Assembly: GCA_031841125.1 (NCBI GenBank)
Contig: CM063108.1
Location: 49,312,122 to 49,376,121 of the forward strand
DNA from: Acanthococcus lagerstroemiae
Lineage: Eukaryota > Arthropoda > Insecta > Hemiptera > Eriococcidae
DNA length: 64,000 nucleotides
Reading direction: 5' to 3'
The notes under the pieces: model-generated
Databases searched by the model: none
Seen by the model: the letters and a program-made list of their open reading frames with translations, nothing else
What the model was told of the DNA's origin: nothing
Shown here: positions 1 to 11,379 of the stretch, one piece after another
Numbering within the stretch: the stretch's first letter is position 1
Layout of the letters: every line of letters starts with the position of its first letter
Program-made: the position numbers and the translations under genes

Positions 1-216
1 ACTTTTGCTGAGACTATAAACACGATGTAAAACTATCTTCCTATCTGTTTCTTTTACACACGATTACGTTCACTTTTACATTTAAAACTACAAGCGCCAC
101 TGTCAAAAGCAAACTCGATTCATTCTCATGTATCTCAAACATTGATTGATAAGAAACAGAGCCAATGGAAGACAAACACAAACCACTGACGTGACGCGTC
201 ATGTAGAACTATTTTT

Positions 217-317
217 AGAGTGTTTGCCCGCAGGCAGCGCTGCAAGCAACCTATTGCAATCGAATTTTCATCATAATTTTTAGGGTGTTTGCCCGCGCGC
301 AGCGCTGCAAGCACCCT
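217..317. repeat. Two tandem short hairpins (agggtgtttgc family)
   Basis: Two copies about 65 bp apart of a GC-rich motif. The second copy (282-317) starts agggtgtttgc and ends gcaagcaccct, which are inverted repeats around a cgcgcgcagcgct core. The first (217-252) starts agagtgtttgc and ends gcaagcaacct. Both are followed by attgcaat. The same aaacaccct word recurs beside the hairpins near 695 and 3030. No coding content is visible. The function is unknown; they look like terminal or subterminal parts of a non-autonomous repeat. Confidence 0.6.
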
Positions 318-492
318 ATTGCAATTACTTTATTTTCATTTTTCTTTAAATAAGAGTGAATTGTTTACAGCTCGTAGTTCAGTTTTAGTTCAGTTGCGTT
401 TAGATCATTAGATTGGTCTTAAGGCGGAGGCATGTGGAAGGAAGATGAGAGTGCGACCCTTAACAGATTCTCATTCTGGCGTTCGTGGCATA

Positions 493-740
493 TATTTGTT
501 TTATCGCATAGACGTTGGTACTGTGTCTGAATATTAGCTTCAAAGCTTAAACATTTCAGATTTGGTTTTGTTTTATCAATACCAGTGTAGGAAGTTGGCG
601 CAACAACACCAGAATGCGGAGAAGCTGGAAGTTTTTGCAGTTTTAGGATAAATTTGAGAAGCTGGAAGTTGGAAGCTGAAAGTTTTTCAGCTTAAGCAAA
701 CACCCTCTTACTACCTCGCTATCTGCGAGGTAGCTTGTTT
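493..740 (+). repeat. Dispersed repeat module, copy 1, with terminal hairpin
   Basis: This copy shares three ordered blocks with 2763-3072: the block tttatcgcatagacgttg plus the following tactgtgtctgaatattag, the block caataccagtgt-ggaagtt, and a terminal block with aaacaccctcttact. The terminal block holds a near-perfect hairpin at 711-733, with arms ctacctcgc and gcgaggtag and a 5-nt loop, followed by cttgttt. A 3' hairpin followed by a CTNN-like end recalls Helitron termini, but no Rep/helicase or clear TC 5' end is visible, so the class is unassigned. Confidence 0.55.
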
Positions 741-1527
741 CCTTTTAAATACAACTGAATTGTTTACAGATCATAGTTCAGTTTTAGTTCAGTTTCGTTC
801 TCCGTCAACTGCTGCCATCTATTAGTAAGTCAATGTACTATTATGAATATTTCCTCTCGATTACAAACACAACTTGGAAAGATGAAAATAAAAGATTCTC
901 ATTCAGGCGAATCCTATTGCAATTTATTGCTATTTTTCTCTTCTCTTCTTATCCGTTCAAGTTCAGTTCAGTTCAGTGGCATGTCATTTTGGATGCGTTG
1001 ATGTGAGCGGATTGGAGTCACAGTTCAGTTCAGTGGTGCTTTATTTTCGAGAAATCAATTAATTGAAAATAATAAAAATACTTATAAGTGTCATCAACTT
1101 CAATTTTATTAGGGTCGACAACGAGCCTCTTGCAACATCTTTTTTTTCTCTTCGTTTTTACAGTCGCCTACTAATAGCCGAGCCTATACTGCAATCGAAA
1201 TTTCAATTTTCTGATGTCAGGAGCAGTTGTCTAATTTGCCTTGTGATGTTGTGATGTTCTTATCAACAAAATACGGGCTTGTTGTTTAGCGAGCATTGTT
1301 ACGTTTTATATTTTGGATTTTACTTTACGGTGGAATTATTTCCTCGAAGAGGTAAAAGACATGCTTGTCTATGACAAGGAGCGCGATGTGAGAATTGTCA
1401 GCTACGAGTAGTGTTCTACTGTTCAGTGTTGGTGTTTTGTATTATCCTTCGAGCATACAGTAATATAATCGAAGTTTTATGTTCATAGCCAGTTACCAGT
1501 TAGTAGTGAGTAAAGACGCTGTCAGTA

Positions 1528-2252
1528 AATCAGTATGTTGAAGTGAACATTATGTTTGTAGTTTGTACCGATGTCTTTGCAATCCTATAGTCATACAAGC
1601 TACAGGGAATAGAGAATGTAAGCGTGAATATTATGTTGCACCTTATTTTAATTTGGTTAGTAGTGGATGTTTGCTGATCATTTGATGTTATTAATATGAC
1701 GCAGTCGAACATTGTCAGCATTAGAGTTGATGTTTAGTGTTCTGTTGGATTACCTGGTAGAACACATTAAATTGGAAAATGAATTCTGAATGCATTGAAC
1801 AGAATAATATGGAAAAGGAATTCTCGTTATCTCTGTCAGTTTTCAAATAAGCTGTGTTCTGTCATTCTGTGTTGATCGGGTATTTTTTGTGAAAGTTTTT
1901 ATTAGGGTTATCAAAGCCGTTCACATTCCCGAATTACATTGTTTTGATTATTTCATGATTAATTAAAACTGTTATCAAGCGACTTCCTATCATTCTTATG
2001 TCAATGCTGAGTTTTTAACGCATGCAGAGTTACAATTTTCTCATCCTAAGATGCCACCTGAATTGGTTTTGAATTGAGTAAGATAGAAGAACATTTTCTG
2101 TCGCCAGTTTTACCAGTAGTAATGGGAAGCGAACGAGTTGTAAGTTTTCTGTCTCCAGTTACCAGTAGTAACGAGAAGCGAACGAGTTGTAATATGTAGC
2201 ATGTAAACATTATATCAGTGAATCAGTATGTTGAAGTGAACATTATGTTTGT
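1528..2252 (+). repeat. Region of short direct repeats
   Basis: The string aatcagtatgttgaagtgaa and the following cattatgtttgta occur at about 1530-1560 and again at about 2219-2252. Between about 2092 and 2192 a unit of roughly 49 bp containing ccagtagtaa and gcgaacgagttgtaa occurs twice in tandem. No protein family is recognisable. The region lies between the two copies of the module at 493-740 and 2763-3072 and may be part of the same large composite repeat. Confidence 0.5.
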
Positions 2253-2762
2253 ACAGATGTCTTGTGTAACATTATTCAGAGGAATCAGTCATAGGACGTA
2301 TGTATGTCATATTTATGCGTAGTTATCATCAAGCGAACAGAGAATCTGCTAGCGTGAATATTACGTTGTTAGAAATTGATAATTGTTGGCTAATCATTTG
2401 ATACTTTTAGGGTCGGCTGGGAGTAGTGTTGGTGTGTTATCTGTTGATCAATTGCTCTTCAGAAATTAGAAATCCGACGAAATCTTCGACCAGTTGGTCG
2501 AAGTGCGAATGTTCGAGGCCAGCAGCTTTGCAGTCTGAAGCCTTTTGAACTTACCATGTGCTGTTAGTGTGTGTGTAGTGTCATATCCCAATTACCTTTC
2601 ATGCTTTCATTTATCAACTCTTATATTCCGAAACAAAAGACCTTAAACATGATTACCAATAGGTCTTTTTCCGGATATCTTTTCCAAGGACCGCCAATAA
2701 GAGATAGGCTAGTCTCTAATTTTTCAGTCAAGAGCCGACCCTCTTCCAGCAGCTAGCTGCTT

Positions 2763-3072
2763 GTTTGTTTTATCGCATAGACGTTGATACTGTGTCTGAA
2801 TATTAGCTTCAAAGCTTCGTCATTTGGACGCTATTCAGCGTAAGGGAACTTTTGTTTTATCTGGAGTCAATACCAGTGTGGGAAGTTCGCGCAGCAATAC
2901 CTTTGAAAAATGAAGCTAACGAAAAGCTTATTTTATTGACTTTAACTTATCAGCTAGTCATTGAATGACTGAATGCAGTAAACTTTCCATATAAGGCAGA
3001 CAACAACACAGAACTTACAGCAAAGAGCAAACACCCTCTTACTTCCTCGTTATCTGCGAGGGAGCTTGTTTT
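2763..3072 (+). repeat. Dispersed repeat module, copy 2, with terminal hairpin
   Basis: Direct copy of the module at 493-740 with the same three blocks in the same order, here separated by different filler. The terminal hairpin is at 3045-3062 (cctcg and cgagg arms). Block identity is high while the filler differs, which fits either two insertions of one family with internal rearrangement or a decayed larger element. No open frame is shared between the copies. Confidence 0.55.
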
Positions 3073-3075
3073 CCG

Positions 3076-6000
3076 TCGCGAATACAGAGTGGGAACAGTG
3101 TAGTTTGAAACTGTAAAAGCGCCACTGTCGCATCGCGTAGATCTATTTTCTCCATTGCATAAGGCTCGGCTGCGTCGACAATGAAGTTTGGGATCGAAAT
3201 CAGCGTTGAAAATACTTCTACAATCATCTGATCATGACCCGGAGAGTTGCAACAATTTTAGATTTGTTGAGCTGTGTAATTAGGCATCAATATTAAAATC
3301 GATGATACATTTCAAACGGTTGAAATCAACTTATCTTAAAAAACTGAACGAAATACCGAAACAGAGATTTTGTAGAATTTTTATTTGGAATAATTAAATA
3401 ATATTTTTATCGAACACCGATTTGAGTACAAAACTTGGTATTGTATTCTGAAAAGAAACGCAGGGTGGTCACTCAAAATTTCAGAAAAAAAAAATGGAAG
3501 AATGACCTTATATTAAATTTGAAAAATGATGAAAAAATAATCAGGATTGGAGACTATTTGCAAATTTTTTCCTTCTCTTTTGTGCTTCTCTCATTACACA
3601 CTACTCGTCGTCATTGTATTTTCAACACTCCTCCCTCCCCACAACAAAACCTTGAATTTTTAAATAAATAGAGATAAATAAGGAGTCACACAACATTAGA
3701 TTTTTTTCTCGCTTTGCCGGTTATACCCGCGTACTTAATTGTTTTATAATATTCAGTTACTGCCCTTTCTTAGACACAACTGACTGTATACAGTTGAACT
3801 AGAAGTTTTTGCTGCAATCTGCCGGGAAATAGAATTTCAATTTTATTTACACTGGACAGCGGAAACACAAAATGAATAAAAATAATAATTTGAAAGATCC
3901 ACAATAGACCTCGTCGTTGATTTGTGGAAGCACTTCTTCTGTGCCAATACCAAACACTAGCAAGTTTTGGATTTTCCCCGTGGAAGTTTTGGATTTTCTT
4001 AAATTCCGTCGTACTCAAAAGGGTAGTTTCCGGGGCCAGGGGCGCGGTGTCTGGAGAGCTAATTTTGGCATGCGTGCATAGCCATACGCTGATCCGTTGT
4101 TCATTTTTTTCTGGACGGTCAAATGCTTCATAGTCTTTCCTAGTAGTATTCGTCATCACAAAAGTTTCCTGACTTGATGGTTTTGCTGAAAGTTCTTTCA
4201 CCGTCAGCACGCCGTGAAAGTACTCCTTTTTTATGCTAAGTAGCCATAACGAAAGTCTTCCTTTCGCTTTTGTTTTTTCCCTCTTCTTTTGCCAGGGGTT
4301 ATTTTGCCGACTCATTAACTAAATTTGTCAGTATTACCGACTACGAAGATTCGGGAGTAAGGCCATCTACGTCCTTCCTTTTTTCTACGCAACTGCACTC
4401 ATTTTGCATTTAGCTATATGCAACCGCAAATTGCTGGGTTTCCGACAATCCCTCATTTTTCTATTTTAGATCGACTGACCGGGCAAGAAGGATGGCTGCA
4501 CGGTCGGACATCGAATTCTGGAGACTGAAGTACCTGTTGCAATCCTAAGCATCTTCAAATTTTATTTCGAAGAACAGCATCGAGGGAAAAAAACTTGAAA
4601 TATTACCTCTGTACTTCGCTAAGGGTATACTTATAGCTTCTCCAGATTCCGTTTCCTATTTCTTAATTAGTCCTCGGCGTTCCATTTCGAGTTTCTTAAT
4701 TAAATCTCGCGAATAGAAACGACCTTTTTGCCCTGCATGTACCGACCGACCAGCGTGTCGGCGGATTCGCTGCCGGTGAATCAGAGGCTGGGGCGAAGGG
4801 TGCGAGTGGGTTCGCAAATTCATAAATGCAATTCGGCTCTCGTGTAACATTTAGGTACTTGATCTGCACGAGTACGTTTGAAAATCCCAGGACGGAGAAA
4901 ACGAGCGTATCTCTGCCTAACCACTCGGAACCGAAACGTAAATAATTTTCCGCCGGTCTTTATTAAAATCGTCGAATACACACGTTCCGTATTTCAAAAA
5001 GCCACTTGTAAAAGCCAGTTACTCTGCCGGCTCGCTTTTCTTCTCGGCAAAAGAGGCGCACGGCAGATTTCAAGTTGCATTTATTTTTAGAATACAATAA
5101 TATAAAATAAAAATAAAAAGTATATATACTCCAGAAGCGGCGAAAGTATATGGAAAATCGCGAGGTTGTTTGTTTCATAATATTTTTTTGCAATGTTGTA
5201 TAGCGTATGCTCCCCCGTCTCCAGCCGGGTTCACCGAGCGCTGTGGCTGAGGAAAAAGTGAAGGGAAGTGTGTCTTTCTTTTCGCAAACGAATAGGTCAG
5301 TTTCACGTAGGAAGAAAAAAAAAGACGTTCGTATAATTCGATGGAGAAGTATATACGAATGATGGAAGTGTACTGGCGTGAGGGGGGTGCACAACGTTAG
5401 CGGCGTTTTCAAAAGTGAAACCCCAACCCCGGGATACAAAGGATTCAACTCTCTTTTCCTGAAAAGAATGTGTTTCGGTGGTTGTACGAACTCGGTTATT
5501 GCTTTCCTTGTACCACTTTACAAAGCCCGAAACGAAAACCCGGCGACTTTACAAATGGCGTATAATTTTCTAATTCCGATTTTCCATCCACTCGGTCGGA
5601 AAATACCGGAGCGAAAAGGTTTCATTACTGTTTATAAAAGGAATAACTTTTGCGCTCGCTCCTCGTTCTCAATTGGTTTAAATGGAACCGCTTTCGCGCT
5701 TTCATCTTTTCAGCGCGCGAATTTTCTTACGCCCGAATTTGCGACCGAGACGCGGCGCTCGGTGTGGCAGTGGCTGGAAAGATGGCGCGATTTTCGTGAA
5801 ACCATTACTAAGGATCTACCGCTGGCGCATCTTCTTTGTGCTAACTTCTTGCTCCCGTCACTTCGGTTTCATTTTGTAAATATACCTACATTCGCCCTGG
5901 AAGTAGCCAGGAAGCATTTGACAGCTTCATTTCCACAGCCCTTCACTCCATCTCGTCAATGCGGGTACATCGTAAGTGCATCAATGTACACTTAGTTTCC

Positions 6001-6120
6001 TGGTGATGCACGAGCCCCTTTCGAGACAAAAGGAGCGTCATATTTTCGGGTCTGTGGAGCCCGTAGCCCCTACTTCGCGAATTACAGAATTTCTATAGAA
6101 ATCGTTTGTGCATTGGAAGT
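3076..6120. other. No recognisable gene; contains the longest open frame
   Basis: This stretch of about 3 kb is AT-rich to 4.4 kb, then more CpG-rich. It carries a 205-codon open frame on the plus strand at 5378-5995 and a 181-codon open frame on the minus strand at 3770-4315. The second runs antisense through a LINE-tail repeat (4000-4097). Neither shows a known domain, a signal peptide I would trust or an obvious intron pattern. I treat both as chance open frames. Confidence 0.5.
4000..4097 (+). mobile_element. Fragment of the LINE 3'-end repeat family
   Basis: The words actcaaaagggtagtttcc, ggggccaggg, gcggtgtct and ttggcatgcgtgcat occur in the order seen in the longer family members at 15210-15665, 45065-45355, 48040-48475 and 50660-50945. 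The 50660 copy directly follows LINE coding sequence, so this is a truncated LINE tail. There is no poly(A) and no target duplication that I can define. Confidence 0.75.
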
Positions 6121-6136
6121 GCACAGCCCCTTTCCC

Positions 6137-7900
6137 CTATATGTACCGGGTGTCTCTTTTGCAATGATCCCCCTTACACCTAGTAAGTAGGCATCCTACT
6201 CCGACAATATGTATTACTTTTGAAGGGGCCGAGTTATGGTCAAATTTTGAAAAGTTTTCTGCCTTCGAATTTTTTTTCTTCTCGTGACTGGAAACAGACA
6301 GAAAAACGGTACCAGTAGGTAATAGTAGAGGGCAGTAGTGGTAACCACAGAAAAAAAATCGTCGGAATCGGTTCAACAGGGTGCTTATAAAATCAATTTT
6401 AGTACAAATTATATCAGAAAATTTTCATATGCTTTTAATTTCCTGTGAAACTTGCTCTCTTAAGCTACTGTTTTTTTCTCCTTTCATCTATTTACCCCAT
6501 ATTTGAAATGGAGGCCAATGCAATGAGGGGAGAGGGGGTTATAGTATTTTCTAAAGTTTAATATGGGTATCCAATAATTGGTTCTAATGGTCGCTAAATT
6601 CGGTTTTGGTAACATTTTGGTTATATTCCCCGAACTGTGGCGCATACCGATGGGAAGGAGGTGCAAGATGACAGTTGTGGTAACCACACAGAAAAAAAAT
6701 TAAAGATCACGGAAAGTGGTTGAACATGATTTTCATAAAATAAATTGCACTTAGTATAAAATTATTGATACATATTTTTTATTGCCCATAAACCTTGCTA
6801 TTTCAAGATGTGAAATTTTAATTAGCCGTAAATTCTTCTTGCACCGCCTTCTCCACTGTAATATCGCACTTGCTTTATGGATTAAAAGATTTTCAATCAA
6901 AGGAAATTATTCCTATTCGTACATTTAAAAGTTTTACAAAGTAGTTGTTTTTCAGGAATATTTTAAACATTTTCAGAATGTGTTACAAAAATTGTTCAAA
7001 CCTATCTCCATTACGTTCTAAACATATTTTGGCCCGTCGATTCCGTATTAAACTTTACAAAATATGAGAACCCCTTCCCCTTATTGCACGGCCTCAATTT
7101 CAAATATGGGGTAAATAGATGAAAGGAGGGAGGTAAATAAGCTCCATAAACGACATAACTCTGCAGGGACGTACCGATAGGAGAGGGGAAACTCCCCCTC
7201 TCCCTTTCAAAAGGTATTTTTGCTTCGATACTTGAAAAGTGGGAAAATCCAACAAGTCAAAGGTTTTTTTGTTTGCTTTGATATTTGAGAAGTTTAAGTT
7301 GAGTCAGTTGAGACTTTCACAATTTTTGCTCCCCCCCAAGGACATTTTTTTTGGTACGTCCCTGTAACTCTGTGAAGTGGTAAAGTAACTGATGAAAGAT
7401 AATTACTATCTTCACAAGGTCTGTGCATCTGTGTTAATAAGTAATAATTCTTAACGGGGTTATCTTGACCTCCATTTTGAGCAGTTATAATACAGATACA
7501 AGAAAATTGCTAATGCCTTTTTTTATGGAAAATTTAATGTAAAATCTATTGAAAATAAAAAAAAACAGTAGCTTAAGAGGGCAAGTTTCACGGGAAATTG
7601 AAAAAATGTGAACATTTTCTGATATAATTTACTAAAATTGATTTTATAAACACCCTGTTGAATCGATTCTGACCATTTTTTCTGTGGTTACCACAACTGT
7701 TTTCTACTATTACCTACTGGTACCATTTTTCTGTCTATCTCCTGGCGTGAGAAAATAAATCAAGGACAAATTTTCAAAATTTGGCCTTAACTCAGCCCTT
7801 TCAAAAGTAAGTGTATGCAAACATATCTACATATTGTCAAGGTAGGTTGCCTACTTACCAGGTGACAGGGGAGTCATTACAAAGAGACATTCTACAATTA
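6137..7900. mobile_element. Foldback-type element with long inverted arms
   Basis: Left arm 6143-6480 is closely complementary to right arm 7558-7894. Both carry the taccta-type words, gtggtaaccaca, tttatatcagaaaa-type sequence and gcttaagag, in opposite orientation. A second inner inverted pair joins 6480-6520 (tcctttcatctatttacccc) to 7087-7126. At about 6665-6800 a diverged extra copy of the left-arm sequence lies in direct orientation, so the arms are themselves duplicated. No transposase is visible. The right half is interrupted by the hAT MITE at 7164-7364. Similar strings (cccctttcccctayatgta) flank both outer ends in direct orientation. Confidence 0.8.
7164..7364. mobile_element. hAT-type MITE with perfect 8-bp target duplication
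   Basis: Inverted ends cagggacgtacc and ggtacgtccctg are perfect over 12 bp. The 201-bp element is flanked on both sides by taactctg (7156-7163 and 7365-7372). An 8-bp duplication and CAGGG ends are hallmarks of hAT superfamily transposons. It has no coding capacity, so it was mobilised in trans. It sits inside the foldback at 6137-7900 and must be younger than that insertion. The terminal CAGGGACG is shared with the composite element at 13351-14590. Confidence 0.92.
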
Positions 7901-8084
7901 TGCATTTGATATCAATACAGGCGCACAACCCCTTTCCCCTACATGTATATGATCACACTCATCTTTTCATAAAATGTCCGCTGCTCCTTTTTCCAGTCGT
8001 ATCGTACTGCAAAATACCCTTTGGTAGTCTCGGCGTTTTCGGTTTCCATTGAAATCATCTAGACCGAGGTTTATTGTCAAGTTA

Positions 8085-8530
8085 TTCACACAGCACGATT
8101 TGTAGAAAAGATCCCCATCAACACCATCAAATCAGAAACGAGATGGAAGCTAAACATGCTACATGTGATTCGAAGGCTTAAATGGGATCGGGCTGGCCAC
8201 GTTGGTAGGATGTCCAACGATAGGTGGACGTACAAATTATGTTTTTGACAGCCGTTTAGGAAAAGGAAAAGAGGGTGACAAAAACTCACGGTGTGATAAC
8301 ATGGACCGGTTCTTAAAGAGCAGAAACAATTTCCATAGGGTAGTATGGGACAGATCGGAGTGGAACAGAATGATGGAGGCCATCGCTCAAAAATGAGGTC
8401 TAGCGGGGTAGAACAAAGTTCGGCAAAAGGTCAGTGATGTCAGTTTATTGTATTATAAACCTCATTGCATAAGGCTAATAATTTTAAAGAAAAATTGTAA
8501 TAATAAAATTAAAATAAAATCGAAAGTTAG
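8085..8530 (+). mobile_element. LINE 3' end (endonuclease-RT type), frameshifted
   Basis: Around 8140-8230 the plus strand encodes RRLKWDRAGHVGRMSN followed by RWT, the conserved K-W-x-W-A-G-H-x-x-R-M...R-W segment near the C terminus of RTE-like endonuclease/reverse-transcriptase LINEs. A second frame at 8300-8395 ends W-DRSEW-RMMEAIAQK, matching the terminal W..A.DR..W....EA motif. A frameshift lies between them. The stop is followed by an A/T-rich tail with aataata and aaataaaa. Only the last roughly 100 codons survive, so it is a 5'-truncated dead copy. Confidence 0.82.
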
Positions 8531-11079
8531 GGTTCAAAATTTGCTGGTGAAGTATTCTCAGTTTCTGGAGAATGACCCAGGAGTTGTTTCATTGTGATGC
8601 TAACTAAACAACCAGAAGGACTTTTTCAAGTATCCAGGCACACGGTACTCCAAATTTCGGTGTCAAGCACGTAATACACGCAACAACTGCATATACGCCT
8701 ATTAATCGAGAACCCTCTTTTTTCTATGTTTTTTTTTTATTTATTTGTTCGAAAATGTTATTCATCAGACTATACACAGTACACCCGCTGCACAAATAGT
8801 GAAAATACGTTATATATTTTCTTTTTGATGTTCACCCCACGAGAGTCTTATTGACGTTTACAATATTTCGACGATAATTCGTTCCCTTTCATCATGGTGC
8901 TCGCTGTGTACGCTGTACACGCTTTTGGAAGCATTTTAATTTCGATTTATACATTTGATATGCACAAATTTTCGGTTGCACGCATTGCAAAAGAAGACGC
9001 AACTCGCCCGGCGCTATCTCTATGTCCGATGGTTGGCGCTTTTATTTGACCAGATTTTAAATAATTGAAATCAACGCGGCTGTAAAGGCAGCTCGCGGAA
9101 TTAACGCCCGAGTAATTCGCGTATAGTTATCAAAAAGCCCTCGGCTCGTACCGCTAACTCTGCTCTTTCCGGGGGTTGTACATCTGAATGTATACACTGC
9201 TCCTGGAGCGGCTGAGCTACCAGTCGAAAGGGAGCACCGGAACTGTACCTTGTACCAGCATGGTGAGGGATGAGATCAACTTAATAAAACGCTCACAGAG
9301 ATTACTTTAATAAATAATGCTCAGACTAGAAGGGAAAATAAGTACCTTCAAGTATTTCGCAGAAAGTTTTTCGATATTTGGTGCCCTGATGTTAAACAAG
9401 GACTTGTGGAACGTCGTCTCCGAATTCTGGCCTTTAGTAACCTTATAAATAGGTAAGAATTCATTTTGTATTAGTCGACCCCATTTGAGACGTGAAGCGA
9501 GTGAGGTTCACTGCAAATGACCCGACTCTTATTTTCTTTTTTTAATCCCATATCAGGACGAAAATGAATCTTCAGTGACAAGGTCTAATTTCTTTCCGGG
9601 TAAAAGATTTTCCCTTTCCGAAAAAGGGGGCTCAAACGTGTTATACTTTGGCACCGTCAATGGAAAGTCACCACTCAAAATATCAAAATAAAGTTTCTCG
9701 GGTCATTTGTTGCGAATATCGTATCAGAATTTTGTTCCGATCTCGATTAGGACCAAAAAATTCAAATTTTGAACCCAAGATAAACAAAATTAAATTTCTT
9801 TGAAAATTTGAACAGTGTCAAAATGGGTTTCTTTAGGCCGCTCAGATTTTTGATTCGGTTTCGATGTCGTCCTGCACATCTGAATTTCAGGCATGAAAAC
9901 AGTCAAAATTAAATTGGCCTGATGAATTGAATGAAGTCTACACAACCTCATATCTCTCTGAAATTCCATCGATAATTCTAATGAAATCACTAGAATTGAC
10001 CATTAAAAAAATCTTCTATACATCGTTTGCCGCGTCTTTCTAGTTCTTTTTGCTGACAAAAAAAATTAGAGATGAAGTTTGGAGCCTCAACTTTAAGATC
10101 CTCTCATTGGAGACTTAAGCGACCAAAAATGTTTAAAACTTAACTGGAGTCATCTGAATCCGTCCACTATCGATTTTCGAGTTCAAACTCGAGAAAATAT
10201 TTTTTATATAATTCGAAATTGTCGCGGAACTAACCGCACCACCACCCTGTATTGGTAAAAAGTCGCTGGTAAAACTGGTAAACCTTTATCTTTATATTTA
10301 CAAACTCGACAAATCTGATGCGGGGAATTGGCAAATTTAAACAAAAATTGTATTTTAGCCGGCATTTTAAAGTTTAACTCGTTTGGTGATTCCTAACATA
10401 TTTAGAATTAATTTTATAAAATATTTACAAAGAGAGTGAGTCCTAAAAAGATGAGTCACTTTTCGAATATTCTGAGGATTTTAATGAGTTCTAAAAGCAG
10501 AGGGACAGCCGGATAAGTGGCAGCCGAATCGGAATGAGTTTTAAAAGAAACTAAACGCGTCTTGACGAATTTTCAGGCATTCCAAATCAGCTTGAAACAT
10601 ACCTTAAAGAAACAGAATTAATTTTAGCATGATTATAAGGCATGAGTGAGTTACATTAGAGCCTAATTTTTCCCCACAGTGCAAGTTAATTGCTAAATCA
10701 ACATTATACGAGTCAAGAAAGCTACATATATAAGTGAAAAGCCTGTATTTGGGTTCTTTACCACCAGTAGTGAAAAGCCAACCTTAAGGACTTGGCAAGA
10801 CTGAATTGGACTCTTTGAGTATTCCAATTCTGTTAGAACTTGTTCAGTTCTATCCAGGAACTGAACTATTAATTAGCTATCGCCATCTGCCAATATTCAA
10901 ATTCTATTTAAAAATATTTTAGAGTAATCCACATATCCTAAATCGCTCTGATCTCGTATAAACGTTTTTTATAATCTAACTTCGCTAATTTTTGGGGTTG
11001 AAAAAATCCTCAGAAGCGTTGTTTTAGTTTTCCCCCTCTATTCCAGAGAGTGCGTAGCAATATTTCGCGTACTATTCTC
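8531..11079. other. AT-rich stretch without recognisable gene
   Basis: I see no protein motif, RNA gene or bounded repeat here. Open frames are short (about 66 codons at most). At about 10440-10560 there are loosely repeated words (gagtc/gagttctaaaa), suggesting an old decayed repeat, but no clean unit can be set. Confidence 0.4.
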
Positions 11080-11370
11080 GTGTTTCACGACGTTGAGTAA
11101 ACTGTCCATGATGTGTACACACACAGTACCAGTCTTTCTGATCTGGTGGTAACACGCCTTGAAATTGTAATGTTTTGTTCGAGTGAACAGGCGGGGGTTA
11201 CAGAACGCGCTAGGCTTCCACCTCGATTGATACGGTAGTCGGGGTGTTCGCTAGGATGTTTGTAGGGGTATTCGAATATCACTAGCTTTCCGGCCTTTTG
11301 TGGGACTCGAACCCGAGACGCAAGGATTGCGAAGTGGGCATGCTACCACCTGGCCACACAGAGACTGTTT
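11080..11370 (-). mobile_element. tRNA-derived SINE or tRNA-like pseudogene head
   Basis: On the minus strand, from about 11362 down, an A-box-like TGGCCAGGTGG is followed about 40 nt later by a B box GGGTTCGAGTCCC. These are the internal RNA polymerase III promoter elements of tRNAs. The 7-bp acceptor and full T stems cannot be paired, so this is not a functional tRNA gene. The tRNA-like part continues into unrelated sequence to about 11080, as in a SINE body. It differs from the SINE family at 32509, 53189 and 61941. Confidence 0.55.
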
Positions 11371-11379
11371 AATCAAAAT

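Noticed and set aside
3770..4315. 181-codon minus-strand open frame
   Set aside because: It runs antisense through a LINE-tail fragment (4000-4097) and has no motif.
5378..5995. 205-codon plus-strand open frame, the longest in the window
   Set aside because: No recognisable domain, unremarkable composition, an overlapping second-phase frame inside it and a CpG-containing context that lowers stop density. No exon structure or repeat relationship supports a gene.
11296..11366. Functional tRNA gene on the minus strand
   Set aside because: B box present, but the T stem is only partly paired and the acceptor stem is absent.
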